Origin: an uncultured Marinococcus sp.
GTDB taxonomy: Bacteria > Bacillota > Bacilli > Bacillales > Marinococcaceae
Assembly: GCF_947493875.1 (NCBI RefSeq)
Contig: NZ_CANLSU010000002.1
Coordinates: 310,001-374,000 of the forward strand
DNA: 64,000 nt
Reading direction: 5' to 3'
In this document: one piece after another, positions 53,271-60,888 of the stretch
How the letters are laid out: each line of letters starts with the position of its first letter
Position numbering within the stretch: position 1 is the first letter of the stretch
Program-made: the position numbers and the translations under genes
The notes under the pieces: model-generated
Databases searched by the model: none
What the model was told of the DNA's origin: nothing
The model's input: only the letters and a program-made list of their open reading frames with translations

Positions 53271-53894
53271 ATGGGAAAAATGGATGAAATGATTGTAGTG
53301 GCACCAAGAGAGCAGGTTTTTGCACGCGAAGCACGCACGTTTCACGGGGTGCAGGACGAGCAGGGGCAGATTCAGGAAATTCTTGGAACGATTGCAGATA
53401 CATATACGGAAAAAAGAAGAGGGGACGCCGAAGAAGATCCGTCCTGGAAACAGCCGATCCCCTACGTGGTGATCCGCAGGGGGGAAGAGTTATTTGCGTA
53501 TGAACGGCTGGCCGGCGGAGGAGAAGGAAGGCTGCATAACAAATTGTCCCTAGGGTTCGGAGGGCATATGAATGCCGAAGCAGGCGTTTCGACATTTCAG
53601 GAACTGCTGCATACAAATGCCGATCGTGAACTTGAAGAAGAGCTGCATATTTCTTCTCTGGAAGGAGCGGAAATGCAGGCACTTGGATTGATTAATGATG
53701 ACAATAACGCCGTCGGTGAAGTACATCTCGGCATTTTGTACACGTTTGTTCTTCCGGAGCACGTGGACGTGAAGGTGAAGGAAACAGAGCAGATCCGCGG
53801 TTTCTGGACGAGCGTGGATGAGCTTTCCCAGCCGGAGACCTATGAACGGCTCGAGACATGGTCGCAATTTGTTGTAGATATCCTGGATAAATAA
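53271..53894 (+). CDS. NUDIX-like predicted phosphoesterase (COG4112 type)
   Basis: A 207-residue protein with a divergent NUDIX domain. The stretch SLGFGGHMNAEAG is followed by the helix NADRELEEELHI, equivalent to the REUxEE core of the box, with a longer insert than usual. It resembles the MutT-like predicted phosphoesterases (COG4112) of bacilli. ATG 53271 lies 6 bases after AGAGGTG; an ATG at 53280 is possible. It shares a convergent terminator with the gene at 53935. Substrate unknown. Confidence 0.75.
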   Translation: MGKMDEMIVVAPREQVFAREARTFHGVQDEQGQIQEILGTIADTYTEKRRGDAEEDPSWKQPIPYVVIRRGEELFAYERLAGGGEGRLHNKLSLGFGGHMNAEAGVSTFQELLHTNADRELEEELHISSLEGAEMQALGLINDDNNAVGEVHLGILYTFVLPEHVDVKVKETEQIRGFWTSVDELSQPETYERLETWSQFVVDILDK

Positions 53895-53936
53895 ACAAGA
53901 AGCTGTTTCCCTTTCCCGGAAACAGCTTCTTGTTTT
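53895..53936. terminator. Bidirectional terminator, 16-bp perfect stem
   Basis: Arms ACAAGAAGCTGTTTCC and GGAAACAGCTTCTTGT with loop CTTTCCC; T residues follow on the right and, in complement, on the left. It serves the convergent genes at 53271 and 53935. Confidence 0.93.
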
Positions 53937-54285
53937 ACTTATCGTTTAACTGCTGCAGGGCGTCAAGGCCTATTGTCACTGCTTCACTCATGGACTCGCC
54001 GCCGCCAAAAGCTGCTGCGACACCCATATATTCCTTGATTTCATCCTCTGAGCACCCATGATGCAGGCACTGATCCATATGGTAAACAATACATGTCGTA
54101 TCACCCTGATGAACGCCGATAGCAAGTGCCGTTAAATGCTTCTGGGCGGTCGAAACCTCTCCGCCTTCAAAGGCACTCGACGTAAAACGATTGTAATTTT
54201 TTGCGATTTCCTGATAGGATTCACTGAATTGCTCTATGCCACGGCGGTATTCGCTTAATATTTCTTTGGCGTTGATAACTGCCAT
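53935..54285 (-). CDS. Carboxymuconolactone decarboxylase (AhpD-like) family protein
   Basis: A 116-residue all-helical protein of the CMD/AhpD superfamily. The motif region reads GVHQGDTTCIVYHMDQCLHHG, where the family usually has CxxCxxxH; here the first cysteine is Asp62 and the second is Cys65, with His69 kept. So it is not a canonical AhpD disulfide reductase. AAAAAGGAGTG precedes the start on the minus strand. Function unknown. Confidence 0.82.
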   Translation of the reverse strand: MAVINAKEILSEYRRGIEQFSESYQEIAKNYNRFTSSAFEGGEVSTAQKHLTALAIGVHQGDTTCIVYHMDQCLHHGCSEDEIKEYMGVAAAFGGGESMSEAVTIGLDALQQLNDK

Positions 54286-54376
54286 AATTGTTCACTCCTT
54301 TTTAGTATACTGAAAGAAGCATTCCCGGTTCTAACAAATTCAAACAGGGCAGACGTGAACAGCCTATGAATATAAA

Positions 54377-54405
54377 AAATCTCTGCCGGGCTCCGGCAGA
54401 GATTT
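54377..54405 (-). terminator. Terminator of the thioredoxin-like gene
   Basis: Arms AAATCTCTGCCGG (54377-54389) and CCGGCAGAGATTT (54393-54405) with a 3-base loop; read on the minus strand a T-run follows. Confidence 0.85.
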
Positions 54406-54408
54406 ATT

Positions 54409-54735
54409 TTAGTAATATTTGGAGAAAAAGTCACTAACCTGACCCGGGGTTTTAGCGTCTGCGCTGTGCAGATGGCCGATTTTTTCCCCGTTTTGGAATA
54501 CAAGAATACTAGGTATGCCCATTACTTCCTGTTCGCTTGTAATGTCTGGCAGCTGTTCGGTATCAATCTTATGAAACGGGACGCCGTCAAAACGGTTCAG
54601 TACATCGTCCATGAACATATCGAGTCTCCGGCAGTCCGGACACCAGCCAGCTGAAAATTCTACTGCCACCGGTGTTTCTGTTTGTATAGTCTCCTCAAAA
54701 GAGTCTTTGGATTCAATGCGATTATTCGCGGTCAT
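54409..54735 (-). CDS. Thioredoxin-like protein
   Basis: A 108-residue thioredoxin-fold protein with the active site WCPDC in FSAGWCPDCRRLD and the cis-Pro loop MGIPSILVF. The CPDC centre differs from the CGPC of housekeeping thioredoxin; similar YtpP-like proteins occur in bacilli. The start has AAAGGAG on the minus strand and its own promoter. Likely a cytosolic thiol reductant or a specialised partner of TrxB. Confidence 0.88.
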   Translation of the reverse strand: MTANNRIESKDSFEETIQTETPVAVEFSAGWCPDCRRLDMFMDDVLNRFDGVPFHKIDTEQLPDITSEQEVMGIPSILVFQNGEKIGHLHSADAKTPGQVSDFFSKYY

Positions 54736-54765
54736 TATTCATTCGCTCCTTTCATGCTGCTCTCT

Positions 54766-54793
54766 ATTGTAACAAAGGCATAAAAATGTGCAA
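54766..54793 (-). promoter_or_regulatory. Promoter of the thioredoxin-like gene
   Basis: Minus strand: TTGCAC (54788-54793), 16-base spacer, TACAAT (54766-54771). Confidence 0.65.
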
Positions 54794-54896
54794 AAAAATA
54801 ATGGGAATAATGTTTCAACTGGAAAACCCTGTTAGAATAAACATATACATACTTAACGTCAACTGTATTAAGCTTTTGATGGGAGGAGGATCTGTG

Positions 54897-55307
54897 ATGC
54901 GTCTATTCCAAAGGATGGCAGCAGTGGCAGCAGCTGGCATGCTGCTGTTTGCATCTGCCTGTGGAAACGAGGCAGAGGGAGCAGAACAATGGATCACGGA
55001 GCTTGAAAGCAACGGGCTTTCCATGCAGAAGACAGACGAAAATCCTGCAGCCCCGGTATCAATGAACCAGGAAAGCAGGGTGTGGGTGGAAGACAGCACG
55101 GAAACGAAAGTAGCGGTTTATGAATTCGATTCCCAGGAAGCGGCTGCAGAGGCAGAAGAACAATTTCAGCAGGAAGTGACTGAAAATGGGGGATGGGAAA
55201 ACATTTCCTACCGGACGGCCGTTTCAGGATCTATGTTTTTATACACCTACAATGAAGATTCCTATGCTTTCTCGGCCTTCATGGATAAAGTATCACTTCC
55301 ATCCTAA
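54897..55307 (+). CDS. Putative small lipoprotein, unknown function
   Basis: A 136-residue protein with a lipoprotein-type signal: RLFQRMAAVAAAGMLLFASAC, lipobox ASAC with Cys at residue 22. The mature part is acidic (EAEGAEQWITELESNG) with no family recognised. ATG 54897 is 7 bases after GGAGGAGG. A terminator follows. It would be a substrate of Lgt (12677) and be anchored outside the membrane. Confidence 0.72.
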   Translation: MRLFQRMAAVAAAGMLLFASACGNEAEGAEQWITELESNGLSMQKTDENPAAPVSMNQESRVWVEDSTETKVAVYEFDSQEAAAEAEEQFQQEVTENGGWENISYRTAVSGSMFLYTYNEDSYAFSAFMDKVSLPS

Positions 55308-55328
55308 AAGCTAAAAGCATGTGAAAAG

Positions 55329-55361
55329 CCAGTCTGCCTGAAAAGGCGGGCCGGTTTTTTT
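55329..55361 (+). terminator. Rho-independent terminator after the lipoprotein gene
   Basis: Ten-position stem CCAGTCTGCC/GGCGGGCCGG (one mismatch, two G-T), loop TGAAAA, then seven T. Confidence 0.8.
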
Positions 55362-55409
55362 GATTATAAAAATTTATTGAAGAAGCAGTGGCTTCGTCCG
55401 AAGAACAAT

Positions 55410-55452
55410 AAAAAATAGTCACGTGCCTGATGATGGCATGTGACTATTTTTT
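55410..55452. terminator. Long hairpin terminator at the end of bdbC
   Basis: Eighteen-pair near-perfect stem, left arm 55410-55427 and right arm 55435-55452, with A/T-runs on both sides and loop TGATGAT. It overlaps the bdbC stop codon, so on the minus strand it terminates bdbDC. Confidence 0.9.
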
Positions 55453-55848
55453 GCTTACAGCGATAACCAAAAGAGCGATGGAAATAATCAAAAATGCCGT
55501 AAATGAAAGAAAAGGGATAGTAATGAACCCGAGCCACTGCGCGGATTGATCGGAGCAGGAAACCGTCCCGGTGCATTCCGTTGCATGCTGCAGCACCGGA
55601 AGCTTCTGATACAGGTAATGGTAACCAGCAAGCAGCATGCCGGGGACTGCAAGAGGAAGCGCATACCATATGACCTGTCGCTCCCCGCGAAATACAGCAA
55701 TGCCTAAAATAACGGCGAGCGGGTACATAAGAATGCGCTGGTACCAGCAAAGCTCGCATGGGGTGTACCCTAAAATTTCGCTGAACGATAAGCTGCCGAG
55801 CGTCGCGATAATGGCCACCAGCCAGGCCGTACTTAACCAACGTTCCAT
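55444..55848 (-). CDS. bdbC: Disulfide bond formation protein BdbC (DsbB-like)
   Basis: BdbC reoxidises the thiol oxidase BdbD by passing electrons to quinone. The 134-residue protein has four membrane helices, the first cysteine pair C31-E-L-C34 in GYTPCELCWYQR and a second pair in ECTGTVSC (loop between helices 3 and 4). It is 5 bases downstream of bdbD on the minus strand, the usual bdbDC operon. Together they introduce disulfides in exported proteins. Confidence 0.95.
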   Translation of the reverse strand: MERWLSTAWLVAIIATLGSLSFSEILGYTPCELCWYQRILMYPLAVILGIAVFRGERQVIWYALPLAVPGMLLAGYHYLYQKLPVLQHATECTGTVSCSDQSAQWLGFITIPFLSFTAFLIISIALLVIAVSKK

Positions 55849-55853
55849 AGACG

Positions 55854-56540
55854 CTATTCCCCTGCCTCTTCTTCAATCATGTCGAGCAGCTCCTGGTAGC
55901 TGTCACCTTCAAACAATTCTCCGTTCACAAATACGGAAGGTGTGCTGTTTACACCAAGGTCTCCGGCCATGGAACGGTCATTCTCCACGTTTTCTTCATA
56001 GGTGCCGTTTTCAAAAGCATCGACCACTGTTGTTACTTCTTCTTCGGAAGCAGTCTGCTGGAGCAGCTCCGTCAGACGCTCCTGGTCAAAGTAGCTGCCG
56101 CTTTCGTTCTGCGGCTGATTGGCAAACAACGTATCATGGAAATTCCAGAAGGCTTCATCCCCGAGTTCACCGTAGACGGCTTCACTGAATTCTGCCGCTG
56201 TCGTGGAATCTTCACTTAGAAATGGGTAATGCACGTAATGGAAAGTGGCATCGCCGGAATCGATAAACTGGGATTCGATTTCAGGAACAACAGATTCATG
56301 AAAATTTTTACACGCTGGGCATTTATAGTCCCCGAATTCAACGACCGTTACCGGGGCCTCCTCGTCCCCTTTAAGCGGCTGGCCGCTTGTATCAAGATTT
56401 TCTCCGCTGCCCCCGCCGGAATTATTACTGCTGCCGCCGCTGAAATTCCCGACAAGAATAATAGCGAGCAAAATCACAGCTATAACGGCTACAATGGCTG
56501 CAAATGTACGGCCCGAACTCGGCCTTGGTTTTTTGGACAT
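55854..56540 (-). CDS. bdbD: Membrane-anchored thiol-disulfide oxidoreductase BdbD (DsbA-like)
   Basis: BdbD oxidises cysteine pairs of exported proteins. The 228-residue protein has a basic start, one membrane anchor (about 13-33, TFAAIVAVIAVILLAIILVG), a Gly/Ser-rich linker and a DsbA-type thioredoxin domain with CPAC in DYKCPACKNFH and the cis-Pro loop NSTPSVFVNG. Start 56540 is chosen because AAAGGAG lies 7 bases upstream on the minus strand. Confidence 0.95.
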   Translation of the reverse strand: MSKKPRPSSGRTFAAIVAVIAVILLAIILVGNFSGGSSNNSGGGSGENLDTSGQPLKGDEEAPVTVVEFGDYKCPACKNFHESVVPEIESQFIDSGDATFHYVHYPFLSEDSTTAAEFSEAVYGELGDEAFWNFHDTLFANQPQNESGSYFDQERLTELLQQTASEEEVTTVVDAFENGTYEENVENDRSMAGDLGVNSTPSVFVNGELFEGDSYQELLDMIEEEAGE

Positions 56541-56600
56541 AGGGTACTCCTTTCGTGCCTGTGCTGTATATGTATCAAACGTAGAATTCAGTACCTTCAT

Positions 56601-56628
56601 AATTTACCATAAATTGTTGGAAACTCAA
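56601..56628 (-). promoter_or_regulatory. Promoter of bdbDC
   Basis: Minus strand: TTGAGT (56623-56628), 16-base spacer, TAAATT (56601-56606). Confidence 0.5.
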
Positions 56629-56647
56629 GAGTCCGTAAAAAAACTAC

Positions 56648-56681
56648 TAAAAAGAAAGAGAACTGCCTGAAGAGGCAGCTC
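56648..56681 (-). terminator. Terminator of ilvD
   Basis: Stem GAACTGCCT/AGGCAGCTC (one mismatch) with loop GAAG. On the minus strand it is followed by the T-rich TTTCTTTTTAG. Confidence 0.75.
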
Positions 56682-56690
56682 CCGTAAAAT

Positions 56691-58385
56691 TTATAAATCT
56701 GCGTCTGTAACTGCACCTTTAGCACTGGAAGAAACGAGTTTGGCGTATTTGGCAAGAGCTCCGCGTTTTTCCGGAAGGTCCGGCGCCTGCCAGGCGTTCC
56801 GGCGTCTTTCAAACTCTTCGTCGGAAATGTGGAGGTTGATCTCCTGCGTGTCACTGTCAATGGAGATAGTGTCGCCGTTCTCAAGCAGGCCGATCGGTCC
56901 ACCAGCGCTTGCTTCAGGCGCTACGTGCCCAATAACGAAGCCGTGCGATCCGCCGGAAAAGCGACCGTCTGTCATAAGAGCTACCTTACCGCCGAGGCCG
57001 CGGCCGACGATCATGGAAGTAACAGAAAGCATCTCCGGCATGCCCGGGCCGCCCTGTGGGCCGACGTAACGGATAACGAGCACGTCACCCTCAACAATGT
57101 CCCCGTCCATGATGGCCTTTGTGGCCGATTCTTCGCTGTTAAATACTTTTACTGTACCCTCGAACCGGCTGATCTTCTGGCCGGACAGCTTGATCACAGA
57201 GCCTTCCGGTGCGACGTTTCCTTTTAAAACGACAAGCGGGCCGGTTTTTTTGAACGGTTCAGCCAGAGGGCGGATAACTTCCTGTCCCTCCTTTAGGGAA
57301 GGTACAGCGTCAAGGTTTTCTGCAAGCGTCTTGCTCGTTACCGTAAGGCAGTCGCCGTGCAGCAGTCCTTCCTCATGGAGAAGCTTCATGACTGCCGGCA
57401 CCCCGCCAATTTCATAAAGGTCCTGCATGACATACTTGCCACTCGGTTTCAGGTCGGCAATATGCGGCACGTTCTGGCGGACGCGCTCAAAATCGTCATA
57501 GGACAGATCCACGTCTGCCGAATGAGCAATTGCGAGAAGGTGTAAAAACGCGTTAGTGGAGCCGCCAAGCGCCATAACAACCGTAATGGCATTTTCGAAC
57601 GCCTTTTTCGTCATAATATCCTTTGGAAGGATATTATTTTCAAGCAGCTCGATGGTTAATTCCCCGGCCTGCCTGCACTCGGTTTCTTTGTATTCGTAAA
57701 TCGCAGGCGTGGAGGAAGAGCCGGGAATGCTCATGCCAAGCGCTTCTACCGCAGCAGCCATCGTGTTGGCTGTATACATACCACCACAGGCACCGGCGCC
57801 CGGGCAGGCGTTGCATTCCACCTGGTGAAGCTCTTCGTCGCTGATCTGGCCGGTCTGGTGCTGGCCGACAGCCTCGAAGGAAGAAACAAGATCGATGTCT
57901 TTGCCGTCTAGTTTGCCTGGTTGAATAGTTCCACCATAAACATACACGGAAGGAATGTTCATACGGGCCAGGGAAATGAGACAACCTGGCGTCGTTTTGT
58001 CACAGCCTCCGATCGCTACGACGCTGTCTAAACGTTCTGCGTTGGTGACAGTTTCAATCGAGTCTGCGATAATTTCACGGCTTGGAAGAGAGTAATGCAT
58101 TCCTTCGTGGCCCATTGAAATGCCATCTGATACGGTAATCGTGTTGAAAATAAGCGGAGCGCCTCCGTTGGCAGAAGCTCCCTGCTTTGCGTGGCGTGCA
58201 AGATTGTCGATATGTACGTTACACGGAGTAACCTCGCTCCACGTACTTGCAATGCCGATCATCGGTTTTTTAAAATCATCGTCCGTAAAGCCGACGGCAC
58301 GAAGCATCGCCCGGTTTGGAGCCCGGTTCGCTCCCTCGCTGATGACTTTACTGCGGTTGCGTAAATCTTTTTCTGTTTTTCCCAT
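56691..58385 (-). CDS. ilvD: Dihydroxy-acid dehydratase
   Basis: IlvD converts dihydroxy-isovalerate and its methylvalerate homologue to the keto acids of the valine and isoleucine pathways, using an iron-sulfur cluster. The 564-residue protein has cluster cysteines in [11 protein letters not shown] and [18 protein letters not shown], and the C-terminal [13 protein letters not shown] with GHVAPEA. It stands alone here, away from ilvBHC. A promoter about 120 bases upstream leaves a leader without a T-box. Confidence 0.97.
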   Translation of the reverse strand: MGKTEKDLRNRSKVISEGANRAPNRAMLRAVGFTDDDFKKPMIGIASTWSEVTPCNVHIDNLARHAKQGASANGGAPLIFNTITVSDGISMGHEGMHYSLPSREIIADSIETVTNAERLDSVVAIGGCDKTTPGCLISLARMNIPSVYVYGGTIQPGKLDGKDIDLVSSFEAVGQHQTGQISDEELHQVECNACPGAGACGGMYTANTMAAAVEALGMSIPGSSSTPAIYEYKETECRQAGELTIELLENNILPKDIMTKKAFENAITVVMALGGSTNAFLHLLAIAHSADVDLSYDDFERVRQNVPHIADLKPSGKYVMQDLYEIGGVPAVMKLLHEEGLLHGDCLTVTSKTLAENLDAVPSLKEGQEVIRPLAEPFKKTGPLVVLKGNVAPEGSVIKLSGQKISRFEGTVKVFNSEESATKAIMDGDIVEGDVLVIRYVGPQGGPGMPEMLSVTSMIVGRGLGGKVALMTDGRFSGGSHGFVIGHVAPEASAGGPIGLLENGDTISIDSDTQEINLHISDEEFERRRNAWQAPDLPEKRGALAKYAKLVSSSAKGAVTDADL

Positions 58386-58509
58386 CGCTATGACCCTCTC
58401 TCATGAAGTTTCGTCGCAGACAATGTGCATGACGGTTCGCGTGCTCCATACGCAGCACGGGTATTTTTCTCTGCATATACAAATGTCTATCTAACAAGGA
58501 CTATTCACT

Positions 58510-58538
58510 ATCATACTAGGAATAGTTGATTGTTTCAA
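58510..58538 (-). promoter_or_regulatory. Promoter of ilvD
   Basis: Minus strand: TTGAAA (58533-58538), 17-base spacer, TATGAT (58510-58515). Just upstream (about 58560-58590) lies an A/T-rich segment with a weak CodY-like TTTGTCAGAAATA; ilvD is a CodY target in Bacillus, but the match is poor. The 58,386-58,500 leader shows no T-box or other riboswitch. Confidence 0.7.
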
Positions 58539-58687
58539 TGTAACAGCGATGGTGAATAAAAGTTATTTCTGACAAATGAAAAAATTAGTGTGGGAGATAA
58601 CTTCACAGATAGATGGGAAAAGGAGGGGAAGTTTATTATGATATAGATAACCTATCTCCACTTAGGGGAGAAAATGGAGGGATAACG

Positions 58688-58888
58688 ATGAAGGAGCCAA
58701 TTATATGGGCTGTGGCAATGTTGGTTGCGTTTCTCGCTCTGTTTTTAACGGGGACTCTGCAGCTGCAGGGATTCGAAAGTGTTATTATTCAAATGATTGG
58801 CTTCAGCGGCATGGTTTTTGCGATTTTGTACAGCGTACTGCTGACACAGAAATCAAACGACGAAAAGGACCAGGCATTCAAACGGTGA
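58688..58888 (+). CDS. Small two-helix membrane protein, unknown function
   Basis: A 66-residue hydrophobic protein: helices at about 5-25 (IIWAVAMLVAFLALFLTG) and 34-53 (VIIQMIGFSGMVFAILYSVL), then a short charged end KSNDEKDQAFKR. ATG 58688 is 5 bases after GGAGGG. It lies between divergent ilvD and convergent ectD. No family recognised. Confidence 0.68.
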   Translation: MKEPIIWAVAMLVAFLALFLTGTLQLQGFESVIIQMIGFSGMVFAILYSVLLTQKSNDEKDQAFKR

Positions 58889-58918
58889 GTGAAGACCGAC
58901 ATAATAATGAAAAGCATG

Positions 58919-58950
58919 AAAAAGCATCCGGTTTTTCCGGATGCTTTTTG
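58919..58950. terminator. Bidirectional terminator between the small membrane gene and ectD
   Basis: Arms AAAGCATCCGG (58921-58931) and CCGGATGCTTT (58937-58947), loop TTTTT, flanked by A- and T-runs. Confidence 0.9.
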
Positions 58951-58954
58951 CGTC

Positions 58955-59893
58955 TTATTTTGCAGAAGTGGAAGTTCTGTGCGAAAGACGATCCGAGCTT
59001 GGCTGGATCGCGGAAGTGTCCTGGCGGTTGGCCAGAAATTCCGGCCGCGGCTCCTGGCCGCTGAACGGATCCACGAGCTTGTTTTCCACCGAGTTGAACA
59101 CGAAGAAGACGTTGCTGCGCGGGTACGGCGAAATGTTGCCGGCCGAGCCGTGCATCGTGTTGCAGTCAAAGAAGAGCACCGAGCCCGCCGGGCCGGTCGC
59201 GCGGTCAATCTGGCCGCCGGCCTGCTCCGTGAGCCATTCCATGCTTTCGTTGTCCGGCACGCCGGTCTCCTGCTTTTTGAGTGACTGCTTGAAGTTGTCC
59301 TCCGGCGTGATGCCCGGGCAGGACACGTACCATTTCTGCGAGCCGGGGATCAGCATGAGCGGGCCGTTGAACTCGTAGTTGTCCGTCAGAATGATCGAGC
59401 AGCTGAGCGCACGCATGTCCGGCATGCCGTCCTCCATGTGCCAGGTTTCAAAATCCGAATGCCAGTAGAACTCCTTACCTTTAAAGCCTGGCTTAAAGTT
59501 TATCCGGGACTGCATCATATACACCTGACTGCCGAGGATCTGCTCGGCGGCTTTGACAATGCGTTCGTTTTTGGCGAGCATTTCAAAGAACCCGCTGTCC
59601 TTGTGGATTTCGAACACGGAGCGGACTTCGTTGCTGTTCGGCTCCTTGATCACGTCGGGCGCGTCGCGCTGTTCGTTGCGCTCCATCGTTTCCCGGAGCT
59701 CGCGTTTCATCATCTCGACTTCCTCATCGGTAAACAGCTTCTGGAGCATGAGGTAGCCGTTCTCGTCGTAAAAGTCCAGTTCCTTCTGCTGCAACGGGCC
59801 ATCATAGCCGGCGTTTCCGTGGACTACCGGACCCTTCCGGTTCATGATTTCCTTATGGTCGCCTTGTCTGGATGGATATTTATCGACTGCCAT
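58955..59893 (-). CDS. ectD: Ectoine hydroxylase
   Basis: EctD is an Fe(II)/2-oxoglutarate dioxygenase that converts the osmolyte ectoine to 5-hydroxyectoine. The 312-residue protein has the EctD signature FYWHSDFETWHMEDGMP with iron ligands His145 and Asp147, the distal His248 in DCNTMHGSAGN, and the 2-oxoglutarate arginine in SPYPRSNVFFVFN. It is an orphan gene with no ectABC nearby, a common arrangement in halophilic bacilli. G+C is high (lines 59041 and 59161 have 38 and 43 of 60), unlike most neighbours. AAAGGAGG precedes the ATG on the minus strand. Confidence 0.95.
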   Translation of the reverse strand: MAVDKYPSRQGDHKEIMNRKGPVVHGNAGYDGPLQQKELDFYDENGYLMLQKLFTDEEVEMMKRELRETMERNEQRDAPDVIKEPNSNEVRSVFEIHKDSGFFEMLAKNERIVKAAEQILGSQVYMMQSRINFKPGFKGKEFYWHSDFETWHMEDGMPDMRALSCSIILTDNYEFNGPLMLIPGSQKWYVSCPGITPEDNFKQSLKKQETGVPDNESMEWLTEQAGGQIDRATGPAGSVLFFDCNTMHGSAGNISPYPRSNVFFVFNSVENKLVDPFSGQEPRPEFLANRQDTSAIQPSSDRLSHRTSTSAK

Positions 59894-60145
59894 TGTTCCA
59901 AATACCTCCTTTATATTTTAACCAAGGATTAAATCCTCAGTCAGTCAGACACATTCCCGGCTTAAAAAGGAATAAACATTAGAAACGGAAAATTTTTAAT
60001 AATTAAATAAGCAGGAAAACTTCTAAGCCGGATATGGTGCGTATTGGACTCATATTAAAAAAATTCATTTTTTTAAGCGTTAACATCTTCTCTGGATCAC
60101 CTAGTATATATTCGTATACTTTCTGTTGTGCCGGGAGATTTGGCA
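59894..60145. promoter_or_regulatory. A+T-rich control region between ectD and the divergent sensory operon
   Basis: The 318-base divergent interval 59,894-60,211 has no gene. It contains a short palindrome AGGATTAAATCCT near 59,923, an A-tract hairpin TTAAAAAAA-TTCA-TTTTTTTAA (60,055-60,076) and an 18-bp inverted repeat AGTATA-N6-TATACT (60,103-60,120). No convincing sigma-A promoter for ectD is seen; ectD promoters are osmotically controlled in other species. The repeats are candidate regulator sites shared by both directions. Confidence 0.4.
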
Positions 60146-60175
60146 TTGGCATCCGCCCTTTGGGATTGGTACAAT
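60146..60175 (+). promoter_or_regulatory. Promoter of the ABM/B12/STAS operon
   Basis: TTGGCA (60146-60151), 18-base spacer, TACAAT (60170-60175), 36 bases before the first gene. Confidence 0.65.
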
Positions 60176-60211
60176 GTTAAGCATTGAAAAGTCGACACAG
60201 GAGGATCTTAT

Positions 60212-60517
60212 ATGCACATTGTTACTTCCACGTTTAAAGTACCGGAAGAAAAAGCGGATGAAGTTATTGAGATTTATAAAAATAGATCGGGCCGGGTCGA
60301 TAAGGCAGAAGGCTTTTTGAAGTTTCAGCTTCTGCAAAACGAAAAAAAGCCCGGTGAGCTGACGGTCTACATGGTATGGTCGTCCAAACAAAACTATCTG
60401 AACTGGGCGCGCAGTAAAGAATTCAAAGAGATTCATGAACTGGAAAAGAACTATCCGGATCAGGAGCTTGCTGGCATCATACCAGAAGTCCATCAGTACC
60501 AGGTGGTAGCAGAATGA
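60212..60517 (+). CDS. ABM-domain protein, IsdG/HmoA-like heme monooxygenase candidate
   Basis: A 101-residue antibiotic-biosynthesis-monooxygenase (ABM) ferredoxin-like protein. The pattern NRSGRVDKAEGFLKFQLL and WSSKQNYLNWARSKEF followed by His gives Trp65 and His75, the same 10-residue spacing as Trp67 and His77 of IsdG heme oxygenases. The N-terminal Asn of the IsdG triad is not obvious (the first strand reads MHIVTSTFKV). AGGAGG precedes the ATG. The stop overlaps the next gene by 4 bases. It opens the operon; a role in heme or quinone chemistry is possible. Confidence 0.75.
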   Translation: MHIVTSTFKVPEEKADEVIEIYKNRSGRVDKAEGFLKFQLLQNEKKPGELTVYMVWSSKQNYLNWARSKEFKEIHELEKNYPDQELAGIIPEVHQYQVVAE

Positions 60518-60888
60518 CGCCGGAGGTAAAAGAAAAAATAGTTCAGCACGTATCCGAAGAAATATACAAAGCCCACCCCTGGCTTTGGGACAAGTTTAAA
60601 GAAAGGGGACGGGAGAAAACAGAAGAAGATAATCATCACCATCTTAAACACCTTGAAACGTCCTATGCTCTTTCTGACATTTCCTTTTTTCTTGATTATA
60701 CAGCGTGGTTGGAATCGGTCTTAAACGAGCGCGGTGTACCTACTACCATCATTATTGATAACTTTGAACGATTAAAAACAGTTTTTTCGTTATACTTGAA
60801 CGAAAAAGAACGGCTATTTTTCACAGAATGTATAGAAAAGAGTATTAGACTGCTTGAAGAAAACATTCAGAAACAAGGTGACAATTAA
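60514..60888 (+). CDS. His-rich helical protein, probable partner of the B12-binding protein
   Basis: A 124-residue, probably all-helical soluble protein. It has a cluster HHHLKH (His41-43, His46) followed by LETSYALSDISFFLDYTAWL and ERGVPTTIIIDNFERL. From memory of the family, a similar H-x2-HL-x-YL ... F-x-DY-x-W ... RGVP pattern occurs N-terminal to cobalamin-binding domains in longer bacterial proteins, so this could be the same module as a separate chain. That link is inference. Start overlaps the previous stop (ATGA), and its stop overlaps the next start (TAATG). Confidence 0.6.
   Translation: MTPEVKEKIVQHVSEEIYKAHPWLWDKFKERGREKTEEDNHHHLKHLETSYALSDISFFLDYTAWLESVLNERGVPTTIIIDNFERLKTVFSLYLNEKERLFFTECIEKSIRLLEENIQKQGDN

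Noticed and set aside
58386-58503. Possible T-box or riboswitch in the ilvD leader
   Set aside because: No T-box core, no terminator/antiterminator pair; the leader is about 115 bases and unstructured by eye.
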